From: an uncultured Bacilli bacterium
Lineage (GTDB): Bacteria; Bacillota_I; Bacilli_A; RF39; UBA660
Reading direction: 5' to 3'
Length of the DNA: 47,001 bases
Assembly (NCBI GenBank): GCA_944373095.1
Contig: CALWAK010000004.1
Coordinates: forward strand, 1-47,001
The notes under the pieces are model-generated. The model worked only from the letters and a program-made list of their open reading frames with translations. It was not told the DNA's origin and searched no databases. Positions 18,298 through 26,767 of this stretch are shown here, piece by piece. The translations under genes and the position numbers were made by a program. How positions within the stretch are numbered: the first letter of the stretch is position 1; each line of letters begins with the position of its first letter.

Positions 18298-18597
18298 AAA
18301 AAGAAAATAATAAATGGAATTTTTCTATTATGTTAAAAAAGTTTAGGGGTTGCATAAGAAAAAAATAACATAATAGAATGATTCAGGTTAAAAAGTGTGA
18401 AAATTACCTGAACCAGTAAAAAAATATCATATATACACTTAATAGTCAAAAAACTAAAATTATAGGAATAAACTAAATTTCATCAAAATTTTACAATTAT
18501 TGAACTTATAATAATACATAATTAGTATATATTAAAAATAATAGCAGTATAAAAAATAAATTTAATCATTTTATTTATAAATTAAAAAATTTTTTGA
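18298..18597. other. Gene-free 0.35-kb region with two perfect stem-loops
   Basis: The stretch between gap and the next gene has no credible coding frame. It contains a 13-base perfect inverted repeat TTCTATTATGTTA (18323-18335) / TAACATAATAGAA (18366-18378) with a 30-base loop, then TTCAGGT (18382-18388) / ACCTGAA (18406-18412) with a 17-base loop. The rest (18420-18597) is A/T-rich without recognised motif. It could be a small RNA or the long 3' end of the gap transcript. No known riboswitch core was recognised. Confidence 0.5.
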
Positions 18598-18626
18598 TTG
18601 AATTTAAATAGAAGTTGTAGTATAAT
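18598..18626 (+). promoter_or_regulatory. Promoter of the 206-residue unknown gene
   Basis: TTGAAT (18598-18603), a 17-base spacer, TATAAT (18621-18626). The start codon is 27 bases downstream with AAGGAGG. Confidence 0.78.
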
Positions 18627-18652
18627 CTTTCTTTGTCGGAAAAGGAGGCAAT

Positions 18653-19273
18653 ATGGAAAGTAATATTAATACAATTGCAGATACTGATATTATAAGTTCA
18701 AAGTTAAGAAATCTACTTCCTAACTTAACGGTAAATGCTAGCGAACTTGAGGTAAAAAATTTAATAAAAAATTCTAATGCTGATGATTTTTTTGTGTCTA
18801 CAATTGGTGTTAATCCAGATGGTTGCCATGTATTTGTATCAAAATTTTCTAATAAAGAATTTAATCATTCTCTAGGATTTGTTGGCATTGCTAATATGAT
18901 GGGGAAAAAAATAGTGTTAGTTGATGATGATACAAATGTATATGAATCTATACTTAATAATGATGGTGCTGAATTAGCATCTAAATGTTTAGATATTGGA
19001 GTTTGTTTAGCCAATATGGGTATTTCACTTATGCAAGTTATAAATGAAATTGCCATTTTATATTTACCAAACGAATTAACTGGTAACCAAAAAGATATGT
19101 TAAGTTTTTGGATTGAACAATATAATAATTTAAAACCAACAAACTTTTTTATAAAATGTGATGGTATTGATTATTGTGGTTCTGATTATTGTGGATTTAC
19201 CGCATCTGATGCAATAGATTTTATAAGTGAAAAGACTAAATCTAAAACTAGAACACTATCAAGTAAGTGTTAA
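18653..19273 (+). CDS. Uncharacterised 206-residue protein
   Basis: I do not recognise this protein. It is soluble, acidic and mixed alpha/beta, with a strand VVLVDDDT-like segment (KKIVLVDDDTNVYES, about residues 83-97), a helix around LANMGISLMQVINEIAIL, and a cysteine-rich C-terminal part CDGIDYCGSDYCGF (about 167-180) that could bind a metal or form disulfides. No signal peptide, so a cytoplasmic metal site is more likely; that is inference. It has its own consensus promoter, a strong AAGGAGG site (start certain) and its own terminator, so it is an independent, probably well-expressed gene set between gap and pgk. Confidence 0.75.
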   Translation: MESNINTIADTDIISSKLRNLLPNLTVNASELEVKNLIKNSNADDFFVSTIGVNPDGCHVFVSKFSNKEFNHSLGFVGIANMMGKKIVLVDDDTNVYESILNNDGAELASKCLDIGVCLANMGISLMQVINEIAILYLPNELTGNQKDMLSFWIEQYNNLKPTNFFIKCDGIDYCGSDYCGFTASDAIDFISEKTKSKTRTLSSKC

Positions 19274-19291
19274 ATATACTTACTTTTTTTA
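19261..19291 (+). terminator. Terminator of the 206-residue gene
   Basis: AGTAAGT (19262-19268) / ACTTACT (19278-19284) followed by T7. The 5' arm is inside the coding region and the stop codon is in the loop. Confidence 0.85.
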
Positions 19292-19336
19292 TGTTTTAGT
19301 ATACTTATTGTTTATAATATTAGTAGGTGATTTTTA

Positions 19337-20509
19337 ATGTTTAAAAGTATTAAAGAAGCAGATATAACAGATAAAATTGTAATATTAAGAGAAGATTATA
19401 ACGTACCAATAAAAGATAATAATATATTAGATGATACAAAAATATTAGCATCTTTAAAAACAATAAATTATTTATTAGAAAATAATTGTAAAATAATAAT
19501 TTTATCTCATTTAGGTAAAATCAAAAGCGAAAAAGATAAATCTAAGTATAGTTTAGAAATCGTAGCTAAAAGGTTAAATGAACTTGTTCCTGTATCAGTT
19601 ATTTTTGCTAAATATACTAGAAATGTGGAAATAGACTTAAAAGTTCGTGAATTAAAAAGTAAAGAAATACTAGTTTTAGAAAATACTAGGTACGAAGATT
19701 ATCCAGATAAGTTAGAAAGTAAATGTGACTTAGGCTTAGCTGAATATTGGGCAAGTTTAGGAGATATTTTTGTTATGGATGCTTTTGCTAGTTCTCATAG
19801 ACGTCATGCCTCTACTTATGGTATATCTAAATTTATCCCAAGTTATCTTGGTTTATTAGTTGAAGAAGAAACTCAAATGTTAAATAACTATATATTACAT
19901 CCTAATGGAGTATTTACGATTATAATGGGTGGATCTAAAATAGAAGATAAATTGCCATTAATGAAGAAGCTATTACCTAAATGTAATTATATGTTATTAA
20001 CTGGTGGTATTGCTAATAGTTGCTTAAAAGCTTTAGGATTAAATGTAGGTGAATCATTATCTTTAAATGATGATAATACTTTATATGACGTTAAACAATT
20101 ATTAATTCAGTATCGTAATAAAATTTCTTTACCATTAGATGTTATTATTGGAAGAAAATATGATGAAAACTTTGTAGATGTTAAAAATGTTAATGAGTTA
20201 TTAACTGATGATTATATTGGTGATATTGGTCCAAAAACTCTTCAAAAATATAATACTATAATTGATCAATCTGATATTATATTTTTAAATGGTACATGTG
20301 GAATTTATGAAGATAAAAGATTTTCTAATGGTACACAAGAATTATTTAAAGCATTAAAAAGTTCTGGAAAAGCAGTAATTTGTGGTGGTGGTGATGCTGT
20401 TAGTGCGGTTAAAAAGTTTAATTATCAAAAAGATTTCACTTATTTATCTACTGGTGGTGGAGCCACTCTAGAATATATAATAAATGAAAAAATGTCAATA
20501 ATTGACTAA
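19337..20509 (+). CDS. pgk: Phosphoglycerate kinase (divergent)
   Basis: Glycolytic enzyme that makes ATP from 1,3-bisphosphoglycerate. 390 residues, normal size. Family blocks are present: REDYNVP, LSHLGK, LENTRYED, VMDAFASSHRRHAS, GGSKIEDKLPLM, GGIANS, and C-terminal GGGDAVSA with STGGGATLEY. Two are unusual. The substrate loop normally SHLGRP lacks both Arg and Pro (SHLGKI), and the hinge block normally NGPMGVFE reads NGTCGIYE. It may be a fast-evolving but working enzyme; no other pgk is visible here. ATG follows AGGTGA. Upstream and downstream genes have their own signals, so it is probably transcribed alone. Confidence 0.93.
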   Translation: MFKSIKEADITDKIVILREDYNVPIKDNNILDDTKILASLKTINYLLENNCKIIILSHLGKIKSEKDKSKYSLEIVAKRLNELVPVSVIFAKYTRNVEIDLKVRELKSKEILVLENTRYEDYPDKLESKCDLGLAEYWASLGDIFVMDAFASSHRRHASTYGISKFIPSYLGLLVEEETQMLNNYILHPNGVFTIIMGGSKIEDKLPLMKKLLPKCNYMLLTGGIANSCLKALGLNVGESLSLNDDNTLYDVKQLLIQYRNKISLPLDVIIGRKYDENFVDVKNVNELLTDDYIGDIGPKTLQKYNTIIDQSDIIFLNGTCGIYEDKRFSNGTQELFKALKSSGKAVICGGGDAVSAVKKFNYQKDFTYLSTGGGATLEYIINEKMSIID

Positions 20510-20530
20510 TAAAAATGTAAAGCAAAATAG

Positions 20531-20547
20531 TTTGACAAAATTCGACA
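20531..20547 (-). promoter_or_regulatory. Tandem Spo0A boxes upstream of spo0A
   Basis: Read on the minus strand the bases are TGTCGAA, TTT, TGTCAAA. Both heptamers match the 0A-box consensus TGTCRAA, and they are exactly 10 bases (one helical turn) apart, the spacing of cooperative Spo0A sites. The distal edge also reads TTTGACA on the plus strand, so it may overlap a -35 element. The start codon of spo0A is 80 bases downstream. Confidence 0.75.
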
Positions 20548-20627
20548 CATAAATACAAAAAAAATTCTAGTATTTTGATATATATAGTTTTATAATAGTT
20601 TTATGTAGTACTATAAGGAGAAAAATA

Positions 20628-21395
20628 ATGAAAAATGTTATTAATGTTTTAATGATAGATAATATTGAATCTATCAAAGACGTAAAGCAGTATTTCAGTA
20701 TTAAAAAAGATTCTGTAGTAAACATAAAATATGAAGCACATGATGGAATTGCCGCTATTAATTTAATAAAAAAATATATAAATGATATTGATGTTATATT
20801 AATGGATACAATTTTACCATCATTAGATGGTTTAGGTATATTAAAATTCTTAAAAAAAGAAAATATAAATTCTAAAATAATAATTCGTTCAAATTTTAAT
20901 AATGAAAATCTTATAAGATCATTATCTTTATATGATATATCTTTCTTTTTGTATAAGGATATCGATAAGGCTATTTTAGAAGAAAGAATTATTGATAGTA
21001 CAATATTAGTAAATAAGAATAACGAACATAATGGGGCTAATTTAACCCAAGGGTTATCTAAATTATTACATGATTTAGGAATGCCAAGTCATATAAAGGG
21101 GTATCAATATATTAGAGATTCAATTGAATTAATGTATAATAATCCAGATACCTTAGGAGGAATAACTAAAGAAGTTTATCCGTATATTGCTGAAAAATAT
21201 AATACAACACCATCAAGGGTTGAAAGGGCAATAAGACATGCTATTGAGGTTAGTTGGTCTAGAGGAGATTATGATCTTATGGAAGAAATATTTGGCCATT
21301 CTGTAGATTTTGATCGAGCTAAACCTACTAATTCAGAATTTTTAGCAACTATAACCGACAAAATGGCTTTAGATAATAAAGTTAAAACACGTTAA
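20628..21395 (+). CDS. spo0A: Sporulation master regulator Spo0A
   Basis: A 255-residue response regulator. The N-terminal receiver domain keeps the phospho-acceptor Asp in ILMDTILPSLDG (about residue 59) and the Lys near YKD, but has only one Asp (MIDN) where two acidic residues usually bind Mg2+, and Ser where Thr/Ser is expected. The C-terminal Spo0A domain is very well conserved: LHDLGMPSHIKGYQYIRD, GGITKEVYP, the recognition helix SRVERAIRHAIEVSWSRGD, and KPTNSEFLATITDKM. It binds 0A boxes to start sporulation and stationary-phase programmes. The usual neighbour spoIVB is absent; pgk and gpmI flank it. ATG behind AAGGAG. A tandem 0A box upstream indicates autoregulation. Confidence 0.96.
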   Translation: MKNVINVLMIDNIESIKDVKQYFSIKKDSVVNIKYEAHDGIAAINLIKKYINDIDVILMDTILPSLDGLGILKFLKKENINSKIIIRSNFNNENLIRSLSLYDISFFLYKDIDKAILEERIIDSTILVNKNNEHNGANLTQGLSKLLHDLGMPSHIKGYQYIRDSIELMYNNPDTLGGITKEVYPYIAEKYNTTPSRVERAIRHAIEVSWSRGDYDLMEEIFGHSVDFDRAKPTNSEFLATITDKMALDNKVKTR

Positions 21396-21428
21396 GATAG
21401 CAAAGGAAAACCCTTTCGCTATTTTTTT
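21396..21428 (+). terminator. Terminator of spo0A
   Basis: Imperfect stem ATAGC-AAAGG / CCTTT-CGCTAT followed by T7. Confidence 0.8.
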
Positions 21429-21433
21429 AATTA

Positions 21434-21442
21434 TGCTATTAT
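21434..21442 (+). promoter_or_regulatory. Extended -10 promoter of gpmI
   Basis: TGC + TATTAT (21437-21442), 18 bases before the start codon. The -35 position falls in the spo0A terminator and shows no match. The resulting leader would be only about 10-12 bases. Confidence 0.5.
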
Positions 21443-21459
21443 GATAATGTGGTGATAAT

Positions 21460-22965
21460 GTGAAAAAAGTTTTAACAATAGTATTAGATGGTTTTGGATT
21501 AAGAAATAGTAAAAATGGCAATGCAGTAAAATTAGCAAATATGCCAACTTTTAGAAGGTTATGGAATGAATATCCTCACTGCCAACTTCTAGCAAGTGAA
21601 GAGGCGGTTGGCTTAGAAAAAGGCCAAATGGGTAATAGTGAAGTAGGTCATACTACAATTGGAGCAGGTAGATTAATTAAACAAAATTTTATGCAAATAA
21701 ATGATATGTTTAAAAATAAAGAAATATTTACTAATGAAGTTTTTGTTGAGTTAGTAGACTACGCTAAAAAAGAAAATAAACCTATTCATTTAATGGGACT
21801 TGTTTCTGATGGAAAAATTCATTCTCATATTGGTTTTATAATGGATATGATTGAAGCTCTTCATCAAGAACAAGTAACAAATGTTTATTTACATGCTATA
21901 ACAGATGGTAGAGATACTTCTCCTACTGTTTCCTATAAATATATAAAAGCAGTTGATGATTTATTAAGAAAATATAATATGGGATTTGTTGTCAGCGTAT
22001 GTGGTCGTTATTATGCAATGGATCGTGATAAAAAGTGGGAGCGTACTGAATTTTATAGTAAATTGGTAACTGAAAATATTGGCGCTAATGTTAACAATTT
22101 AGAAGAATCTATTAATTACTGTTATCAAAAAAATGTTACTGATGAATTTTTACCTCCTATTATAGTTAATGGCGGTAAAAAAATAGAAGATGGCGATATT
22201 TTATTGTGGTTAAATTATCGTCCTGATCGCGCTAAACAGATATTGACTGTTTTAACTGATAAAGAATTTAAAGAATATAATACAAAAAAATATAATAAAT
22301 TAAAGTGTTATACTTTTTATTCGATTGAAGAAGCAAAAAACTCTAAACATTTCTTAGAGATACCCAAAATAGAAAATGCATTAGGTGTTTATTTATCTAA
22401 TTTAGGTTTATCTCAAGCAAGAATAGCTGAAACCGAAAAATATGCCCATGTTACATATTTCTTTGATGGTGGTAAAGAATTAAATTTAGAAAAATGTGAT
22501 AGATTTTTAATCCCTTCTCCTAAAGTTGCAACATATGATTTAAAACCAAGCATGTCAGCTAACGAAGTAACTTCTAGATGTTTAGATTGTTTGGATAGAG
22601 ATTATGATTTTATATTTATGAATTTTGCAAACCCTGATATGGTTGGACATACTGGTAATTTGGATGCTGCTATTGAAGCGTTAGAAGTTCTTGATAAATG
22701 TTTAGCTAAAATAATTAAGTCGGCTGAAGAAAATTATTATACTGTAATAATTTTAAGTGATCATGGAAATTGTGACGAGATGTTAGATGACAATAACAAT
22801 GTTGTTACATCACATTCATTGTATCCAGTGCCTTTTATAATAACTGATAAAAAAGTAAAACTAGAAAATGGTAATTTAACTCAGGTAGCGCCAACAATAT
22901 TAAAATATATGGATATTGCATTACCTAAAGAAATGAAGAGCACTAAACCTCTAATTATTGACTAG
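21460..22965 (+). CDS. gpmI: 2,3-bisphosphoglycerate-independent phosphoglycerate mutase
   Basis: Manganese enzyme of the alkaline-phosphatase superfamily that interconverts 3- and 2-phosphoglycerate. 501 residues. VLDGFGLR gives the first metal Asp, MGNSEVGHTTIGAGR carries the phosphorylated Ser (about residue 60), then HAITDGRDTSP, CGRYYAMDRD, NYRPDRAKQ, and the C-terminal metal residues in NPDMVGHTG and LSDHGNCDEM. The start is GTG 21460 behind GGTGAT; an ATG two bases earlier meets TGA at once. In spore-formers this enzyme is Mn- and pH-controlled, which fits its place next to spo0A, although that link is inference. Confidence 0.97.
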   Translation: MKKVLTIVLDGFGLRNSKNGNAVKLANMPTFRRLWNEYPHCQLLASEEAVGLEKGQMGNSEVGHTTIGAGRLIKQNFMQINDMFKNKEIFTNEVFVELVDYAKKENKPIHLMGLVSDGKIHSHIGFIMDMIEALHQEQVTNVYLHAITDGRDTSPTVSYKYIKAVDDLLRKYNMGFVVSVCGRYYAMDRDKKWERTEFYSKLVTENIGANVNNLEESINYCYQKNVTDEFLPPIIVNGGKKIEDGDILLWLNYRPDRAKQILTVLTDKEFKEYNTKKYNKLKCYTFYSIEEAKNSKHFLEIPKIENALGVYLSNLGLSQARIAETEKYAHVTYFFDGGKELNLEKCDRFLIPSPKVATYDLKPSMSANEVTSRCLDCLDRDYDFIFMNFANPDMVGHTGNLDAAIEALEVLDKCLAKIIKSAEENYYTVIILSDHGNCDEMLDDNNNVVTSHSLYPVPFIITDKKVKLENGNLTQVAPTILKYMDIALPKEMKSTKPLIID

Positions 22966-23007
22966 CGTTTTAAACATATATTATAATTTGGTTAGGAGGT
23001 AACTAAA

Positions 23008-23430
23008 TTGAAAATAAATAATGAATGTGCAAGAAAAGTATTAATTGAAGTTGAGAATATATCTTACGGAGAAACTTTATCAGTTGCTAAATTACAAGAA
23101 AGATTATCAGAATATTCTATTGAAACTGTATTAGATATTGTGACAATATTTAATCGTGAACGTTATTTAAATATTGTTGATAAACTTAGTTATGATAACA
23201 CTGATGTTTTAAGAGATCATAAGATAAAATGTTTGACTGAAAAAGGGTATAAAACATTAGATTTAATTAGAAATGATGATGTTTGGAATTTACTTAAAGA
23301 AAAGTTAAAAAATTTTGAAAATATTTCTATTTTTAGTTTATTTGATATGGCAAATAAAATTATTAACGTGCAAAATAATAAATTATTTAATTTACCAGAA
23401 GATATGTTTTTAGATAATATTAGATGGTAG
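23008..23430 (+). CDS. DUF2513-like protein
   Basis: A 140-residue soluble protein whose order of motifs (N-terminal ECARKVLIEVE, central LTEKGYKTLDLIRNDDVWNLLKEKLK, then a helix NISIFSLFDMANK) resembles DUF2513 proteins, a family of unknown function often found in phage-related or accessory DNA. The winged-helix-like start suggests nucleic-acid binding, but this is inferred. TTG 23008 is the likely start, because TTAGGAGGT lies seven bases upstream and no ATG is suitably placed. It lies just in front of the ribosomal superoperon and is cut off from it by a strong terminator. Confidence 0.72.
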   Translation: MKINNECARKVLIEVENISYGETLSVAKLQERLSEYSIETVLDIVTIFNRERYLNIVDKLSYDNTDVLRDHKIKCLTEKGYKTLDLIRNDDVWNLLKEKLKNFENISIFSLFDMANKIINVQNNKLFNLPEDMFLDNIRW

Positions 23431-23431
23431 A

Positions 23432-23458
23432 AAAAGCCTCGTAATTTACGAGGCTTTT
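23432..23458. terminator. Strong bidirectional-looking terminator before the ribosomal superoperon
   Basis: AAAAGCCTCGTAA / TTACGAGGCTTTT, a 13-base perfect stem with a one-base nominal loop (AATTT in practice). A on the left and T on the right make it symmetric. Confidence 0.92.
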
Positions 23459-23485
23459 AACTACTTTCGTGGTATAAAAAAAGTC

Positions 23486-23514
23486 TTGCTTTTTTTTAAA
23501 TAATTTGATAGAAT
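23486..23514 (+). promoter_or_regulatory. Promoter of the S10-spc-alpha superoperon
   Basis: TTGCTT (23486-23491), a 17-base spacer, TAGAAT (23509-23514). Transcription would start near 23521, giving a leader of about 135 bases. It is the only clear promoter found before the string of ribosomal genes. Confidence 0.7.
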
Positions 23515-23520
23515 TTTATT

Positions 23521-23657
23521 CGTATGACTGCAAAGATGTGCGAGGTTGCTGACACGCTAGGCAAAGTTGATAGGTTAAAACTTTTTGAAACTGGCTGAGC
23601 AGGTAATTCGTTACGGAGCAAGTCTATACTAGATATAGGCGAAAGGAGGACATATAA
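23521..23657 (+). ncRNA. Candidate leader RNA of the S10 operon
   Basis: Structured 5' leader before rpsJ. Bases 23540-23557 (GCGAGGTTGCTGACACGC) match the block I recall in front of rpsJ in many Bacilli (from memory, not searched). GTAA-TTCG-TTAC (23603-23614) is a UUCG-type tetraloop hairpin, and CTATA...TATAG forms a further small stem just before the ribosome site GAAAGGAGG. In other bacteria a ribosomal protein (L4 in E. coli) binds the S10 leader for feedback control; whether this one does so is not known. Confidence 0.65.
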
Positions 23658-23963
23658 ATGTCAAAAATTCGTATAAATCTTAAAGCATATGATCATCGTA
23701 CTATCGATATGGCTGCTGGAAAGATTATCGAAACTGTAAAAAGAACTGGGGGAGTAATTTCTGGTCCTATTCCTCTTCCTACTGATATCGAAAAGGTAAC
23801 AGTATTAAGAGCTGTACACAAATACAAGGATGCTCGCGAGCAATTTGAAATGCGTACTCATAAAAGACTTATTGATGTTAAAGAACCTAGTAAAGAAACA
23901 ATTGAGGCATTATCTCACTTAGATTTACCAAGTGGTGTTGCTATCAGTATTAAACAAATGTAA
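23658..23963 (+). CDS. rpsJ: Small ribosomal subunit protein S10
   Basis: A 101-residue S10 (NusE), part of the 30S head and of the NusB-linked antitermination complex. It starts with [21 protein letters not shown]-type sequence and has GPIPLPT and [11 protein letters not shown], the diagnostic block. AAGGAGG is eight bases before ATG. It is the first gene of the superoperon, directly behind the leader RNA, and 14 bases ahead of rplC. Confidence 0.98.
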   Translation: MSKIRINLKAYDHRTIDMAAGKIIETVKRTGGVISGPIPLPTDIEKVTVLRAVHKYKDAREQFEMRTHKRLIDVKEPSKETIEALSHLDLPSGVAISIKQM

Positions 23964-23977
23964 TAATGGAGGAAAAA

Positions 23978-24709
23978 ATGAAAGGAATCTTAGGACGTAA
24001 AGTCGGAATGACTGAAGTCTTTACAAAAGAAGGCAAAGTTATTCCTGTCACAGTAATTGAAGTTGAGCCAAATAAGGTTATGCAAGTTAAAACTGTTGAA
24101 AATGATGGTTATAATGCAATTCAATTAGGCGTTTGTGACAAAAAGGAAAAAAACGCTACTAAAGCTAGTATTGGTCATGCTAAAAAGGCTAATACAAATC
24201 CTAAGCGCTTCTTAAAAGAAATAAGAGATTATGAAGGCTCTTATAACTTAGGAGATACTATTGATGCATCTATATTTACTATTGGTGAAGTTGTAGATGT
24301 AACCGGAACAAGCAAGGGCCACGGAACACAAGGTGTTATTAAAAGACATGGACAATCTTCTGGACCTAGTGCACACGGATCTCGTTATCATAGAAGACCT
24401 GGTTCAATGGGTACTATGAGACCAATGAGAGTATTACCAGGTAAGAAATTACCAGGACACATGGGTGTTGAAACAGTTACAATTCAAAATCTAGTAATTG
24501 TTGATGTAAATGTTTCAGAAAATTATATTTTAGTTAGTGGTAATGTACCAGGAGCTAAACAATCTTTAGTTTTAATTAAATCAGCTGCAAAAGATGAAAG
24601 AAAAAAAGAAAATATTGACTTAGTTTCTTATGAAGAAGCAAGTGCTGAGGAAAATGTTGCTTCTACTACCGAAGTAACAGAAGCTAAAGAGGAAAACCAA
24701 GAGAATTAA
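23978..24709 (+). CDS. rplC: Large ribosomal subunit protein L3
   Basis: A 243-residue L3 that helps assemble the peptidyl-transferase region of 23S rRNA. It begins [15 protein letters not shown] and has the central loop block [13 protein letters not shown] and [14 protein letters not shown]. The last ~40 residues ([16 protein letters not shown] onward) are an acidic tail not present in typical L3, probably disordered. ATG 23978 is chosen; the in-frame ATG at 23966 contains the ribosome site GGAGG in its own codons. Confidence 0.98.
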   Translation: MKGILGRKVGMTEVFTKEGKVIPVTVIEVEPNKVMQVKTVENDGYNAIQLGVCDKKEKNATKASIGHAKKANTNPKRFLKEIRDYEGSYNLGDTIDASIFTIGEVVDVTGTSKGHGTQGVIKRHGQSSGPSAHGSRYHRRPGSMGTMRPMRVLPGKKLPGHMGVETVTIQNLVIVDVNVSENYILVSGNVPGAKQSLVLIKSAAKDERKKENIDLVSYEEASAEENVASTTEVTEAKEENQEN

Positions 24710-24732
24710 ATTTCTAGAAAGGTGATTCTATA

Positions 24733-25356
24733 ATGGCAAAAGTTGAAGTTAAAAATATAAATAATGAAAAAACTAAAGATTTAACACTTGATGCTAAAAT
24801 ATTTGGTATTGAAGTTAATGAAATTGCAATTAAAAAAGCAATAGATTTACAACTTGCTGCATCAAGACAAGGAACTGCAAAAACAAAGAATCGTTCTGAA
24901 GTTTCTGGTGGTGGCAAAAAACCATGGAGACAAAAGGGAACAGGTAGAGCTCGCCAAGGATCAATTCGTGCTACACAATGGCGTGGTGGTGGAATTGCTG
25001 GCGGCGTAGTACCACGTGATTACACATTTAAAATTAACAAAAAAGAAAGAGTTTTAGCTCTTAAGAGTGCTTTATCAGCAATAATGGCTGAAAAGAACTT
25101 AATAGTTGTTGATTCATTAGAGATGAAATCAAATAAAACAGCTGAAGTAAAAGCACTTATTAAAAATTTGGAATTAGAAGGCAAAGTATTATTTATCACA
25201 GCAGAAGAAAATGAAAATTTATATTTAGCAACAAGAAATTTAGGATATGCTTATTCTCTTGTGGCAAATGAAATTAACTGCTATGATTTAATCAATGCTA
25301 ATAAAGTAGTGGTTGAAGAGGCTGCTATTAAAATGATTGAGGAGGCACTTAAATAA
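24733..25356 (+). CDS. rplD: Large ribosomal subunit protein L4
   Basis: A 207-residue L4, which lines the peptide exit tunnel and, in some bacteria, represses the S10 operon. The block [25 protein letters not shown] is the tunnel loop, followed by [19 protein letters not shown]. The ribosome site AAAGGTGA precedes ATG. Its stop overlaps the rplW start by one base (TAATG). Confidence 0.98.
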   Translation: MAKVEVKNINNEKTKDLTLDAKIFGIEVNEIAIKKAIDLQLAASRQGTAKTKNRSEVSGGGKKPWRQKGTGRARQGSIRATQWRGGGIAGGVVPRDYTFKINKKERVLALKSALSAIMAEKNLIVVDSLEMKSNKTAEVKALIKNLELEGKVLFITAEENENLYLATRNLGYAYSLVANEINCYDLINANKVVVEEAAIKMIEEALK

Positions 25357-25631
25357 TGAAAGATTATTCTGATGTAATAATTGCACCTGTAATAACTGAA
25401 AAGTCAATGTATGCTAAACAAAATAATGTATATACATTTAAGGTTGTTAAAAGTGCCAACAAAACTGAAATTAAAAAAGCAATTGAAAAATTATTTGGCG
25501 TAAAAGTAAAAAGTGTTAACACTTTAAATACTAAAGCTAAAGATAAAAGAGTAGGCCGTTATACTGGAAAAACTAAAACTTATAAAAAAGCAATAGTAAC
25601 TCTAGAAGACGGTAATAAAATAGAATATTAG
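25356..25631 (+). CDS. rplW: Large ribosomal subunit protein L23
   Basis: A 91-residue L23, placed at the tunnel exit where trigger factor and SRP dock. The sequence has APVITEKSM and [19 protein letters not shown], then [20 protein letters not shown]. Its ATG overlaps the stop of rplD (TAATG), and its ribosome site GAGGAGG lies in the last codons of rplD. Confidence 0.98.
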   Translation: MKDYSDVIIAPVITEKSMYAKQNNVYTFKVVKSANKTEIKKAIEKLFGVKVKSVNTLNTKAKDKRVGRYTGKTKTYKKAIVTLEDGNKIEY

Positions 25632-25647
25632 GATAGGAGTGAAGATT

Positions 25648-26478
25648 ATGCCAATTAAAAAATATAACCCAACAACTAATGGACGTCGTGGTATGTCTAC
25701 ACTAGCCAATACTGAAATTACTTCTACAACTCCAAAAAAATCTTTATTAGTAAAGAAAACTAAAACTGGTGGTAGAAATAATCAAGGTCGTATGACTGTT
25801 CAACATATCGGTGGCGGGGCTAAACAAAAATATAGAATAATTGATTTTAAGAGAAATAAAACTGGCGTAACAGGTAGAGTTGCTACTATTGAATATGATC
25901 CAAATCGTAATGCAAATATCGCTCTTATCAATTATTTAGATGGTGAAAAAAGATATATTATTGCACCAAAAGATTTAAAAGTTGGAATGATTATTGAAAA
26001 TGGTAAAGATGCTGATATTAAAGTTGGAAATGCTTTACCTTTAGAAAATATTCCAGTAGGTACTGTAATTCACTGCATTGAACTTCAACCAGGTAAAGGT
26101 GCTGAACTTGCACGTAGTGCAGGAGCAAGTGCTCAAATTCTTGGACGTGAAGGAAAATATGTAATGGTTAGATTACAATCTGGAGAAACAAGGAAAATTC
26201 TTGGAACTTGTATGGCAACTATCGGTGTAGTTGGAAACGAAGATTACGAATTAGTAAATCTAGGAAAAGCTGGTAGAAAACGTCATATGGGTATTAATCC
26301 AACAAACCGTGGTTCTGTTATGAACCCTAATGATCACCCACATGGTGGTGGTGAAGGACGTACTCCAGTAGGACGTAAAGCACCAATGACACCTTGGGGC
26401 AAACCTGCACTTGGTCTAAAGACTAGAAAGAATAAAAAAGCATCTGACAAGCTAATTGTTAGTCGCAGAAAAAAATAG
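25648..26478 (+). CDS. rplB: Large ribosomal subunit protein L2
   Basis: A 276-residue L2, needed for subunit joining and peptidyl transfer. N-terminal [16 protein letters not shown], central [17 protein letters not shown], and C-terminal [14 protein letters not shown], which holds the conserved functional His. ATG 25648 gives the normal N-terminus; the in-frame GTG at 25639 is part of the AGGAGTGA ribosome site. Confidence 0.98.
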   Translation: MPIKKYNPTTNGRRGMSTLANTEITSTTPKKSLLVKKTKTGGRNNQGRMTVQHIGGGAKQKYRIIDFKRNKTGVTGRVATIEYDPNRNANIALINYLDGEKRYIIAPKDLKVGMIIENGKDADIKVGNALPLENIPVGTVIHCIELQPGKGAELARSAGASAQILGREGKYVMVRLQSGETRKILGTCMATIGVVGNEDYELVNLGKAGRKRHMGINPTNRGSVMNPNDHPHGGGEGRTPVGRKAPMTPWGKPALGLKTRKNKKASDKLIVSRRKK

Positions 26479-26488
26479 GAGGAAATAA

Positions 26489-26752
26489 ATGGCAAGAAGT
26501 TTAAAAAAAGGACCTTATGTATTTGATAGATTATTAAAAAAGGTTCAAGAATTAAATAAAAATGGTAAAAAAGAAGTTATTAAGACTTGGTCACGTCGTT
26601 CAACAATTTTCCCTGATTTTGTCGGACATACAATAGCTGTTCATAATGGTAAGGAATTTATTCCAGTTTATATAACAGAAGAAATGGTTGGACATAAGCT
26701 TGGTGAATTTGCATTAACTCGTAAATTTGGTGGCCATGCTGGTCAAAAATAG
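26489..26752 (+). CDS. rpsS: Small ribosomal subunit protein S19
   Basis: An 87-residue S19 of the 30S head; it forms a complex with S13. [11 protein letters not shown] at the start, [21 protein letters not shown] in the middle, and EFALTRKF near the end are diagnostic. TAGGAGGAAATA leads into ATG, 10 bases after rplB. Confidence 0.98.
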   Translation: MARSLKKGPYVFDRLLKKVQELNKNGKKEVIKTWSRRSTIFPDFVGHTIAVHNGKEFIPVYITEEMVGHKLGEFALTRKFGGHAGQK

Positions 26753-26767
26753 GAAGGATAATTAGAT

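Noticed and set aside
18323-18378. Insertion-sequence terminal repeats
   Set aside because: The inverted repeats are only 30 bases apart with no transposase and no target duplication seen.
18628-18645. Spo0A box before the 206-residue gene (TTGTCGGA)
   Set aside because: It differs from TGTCRAA at a key position and is single; too weak to claim.
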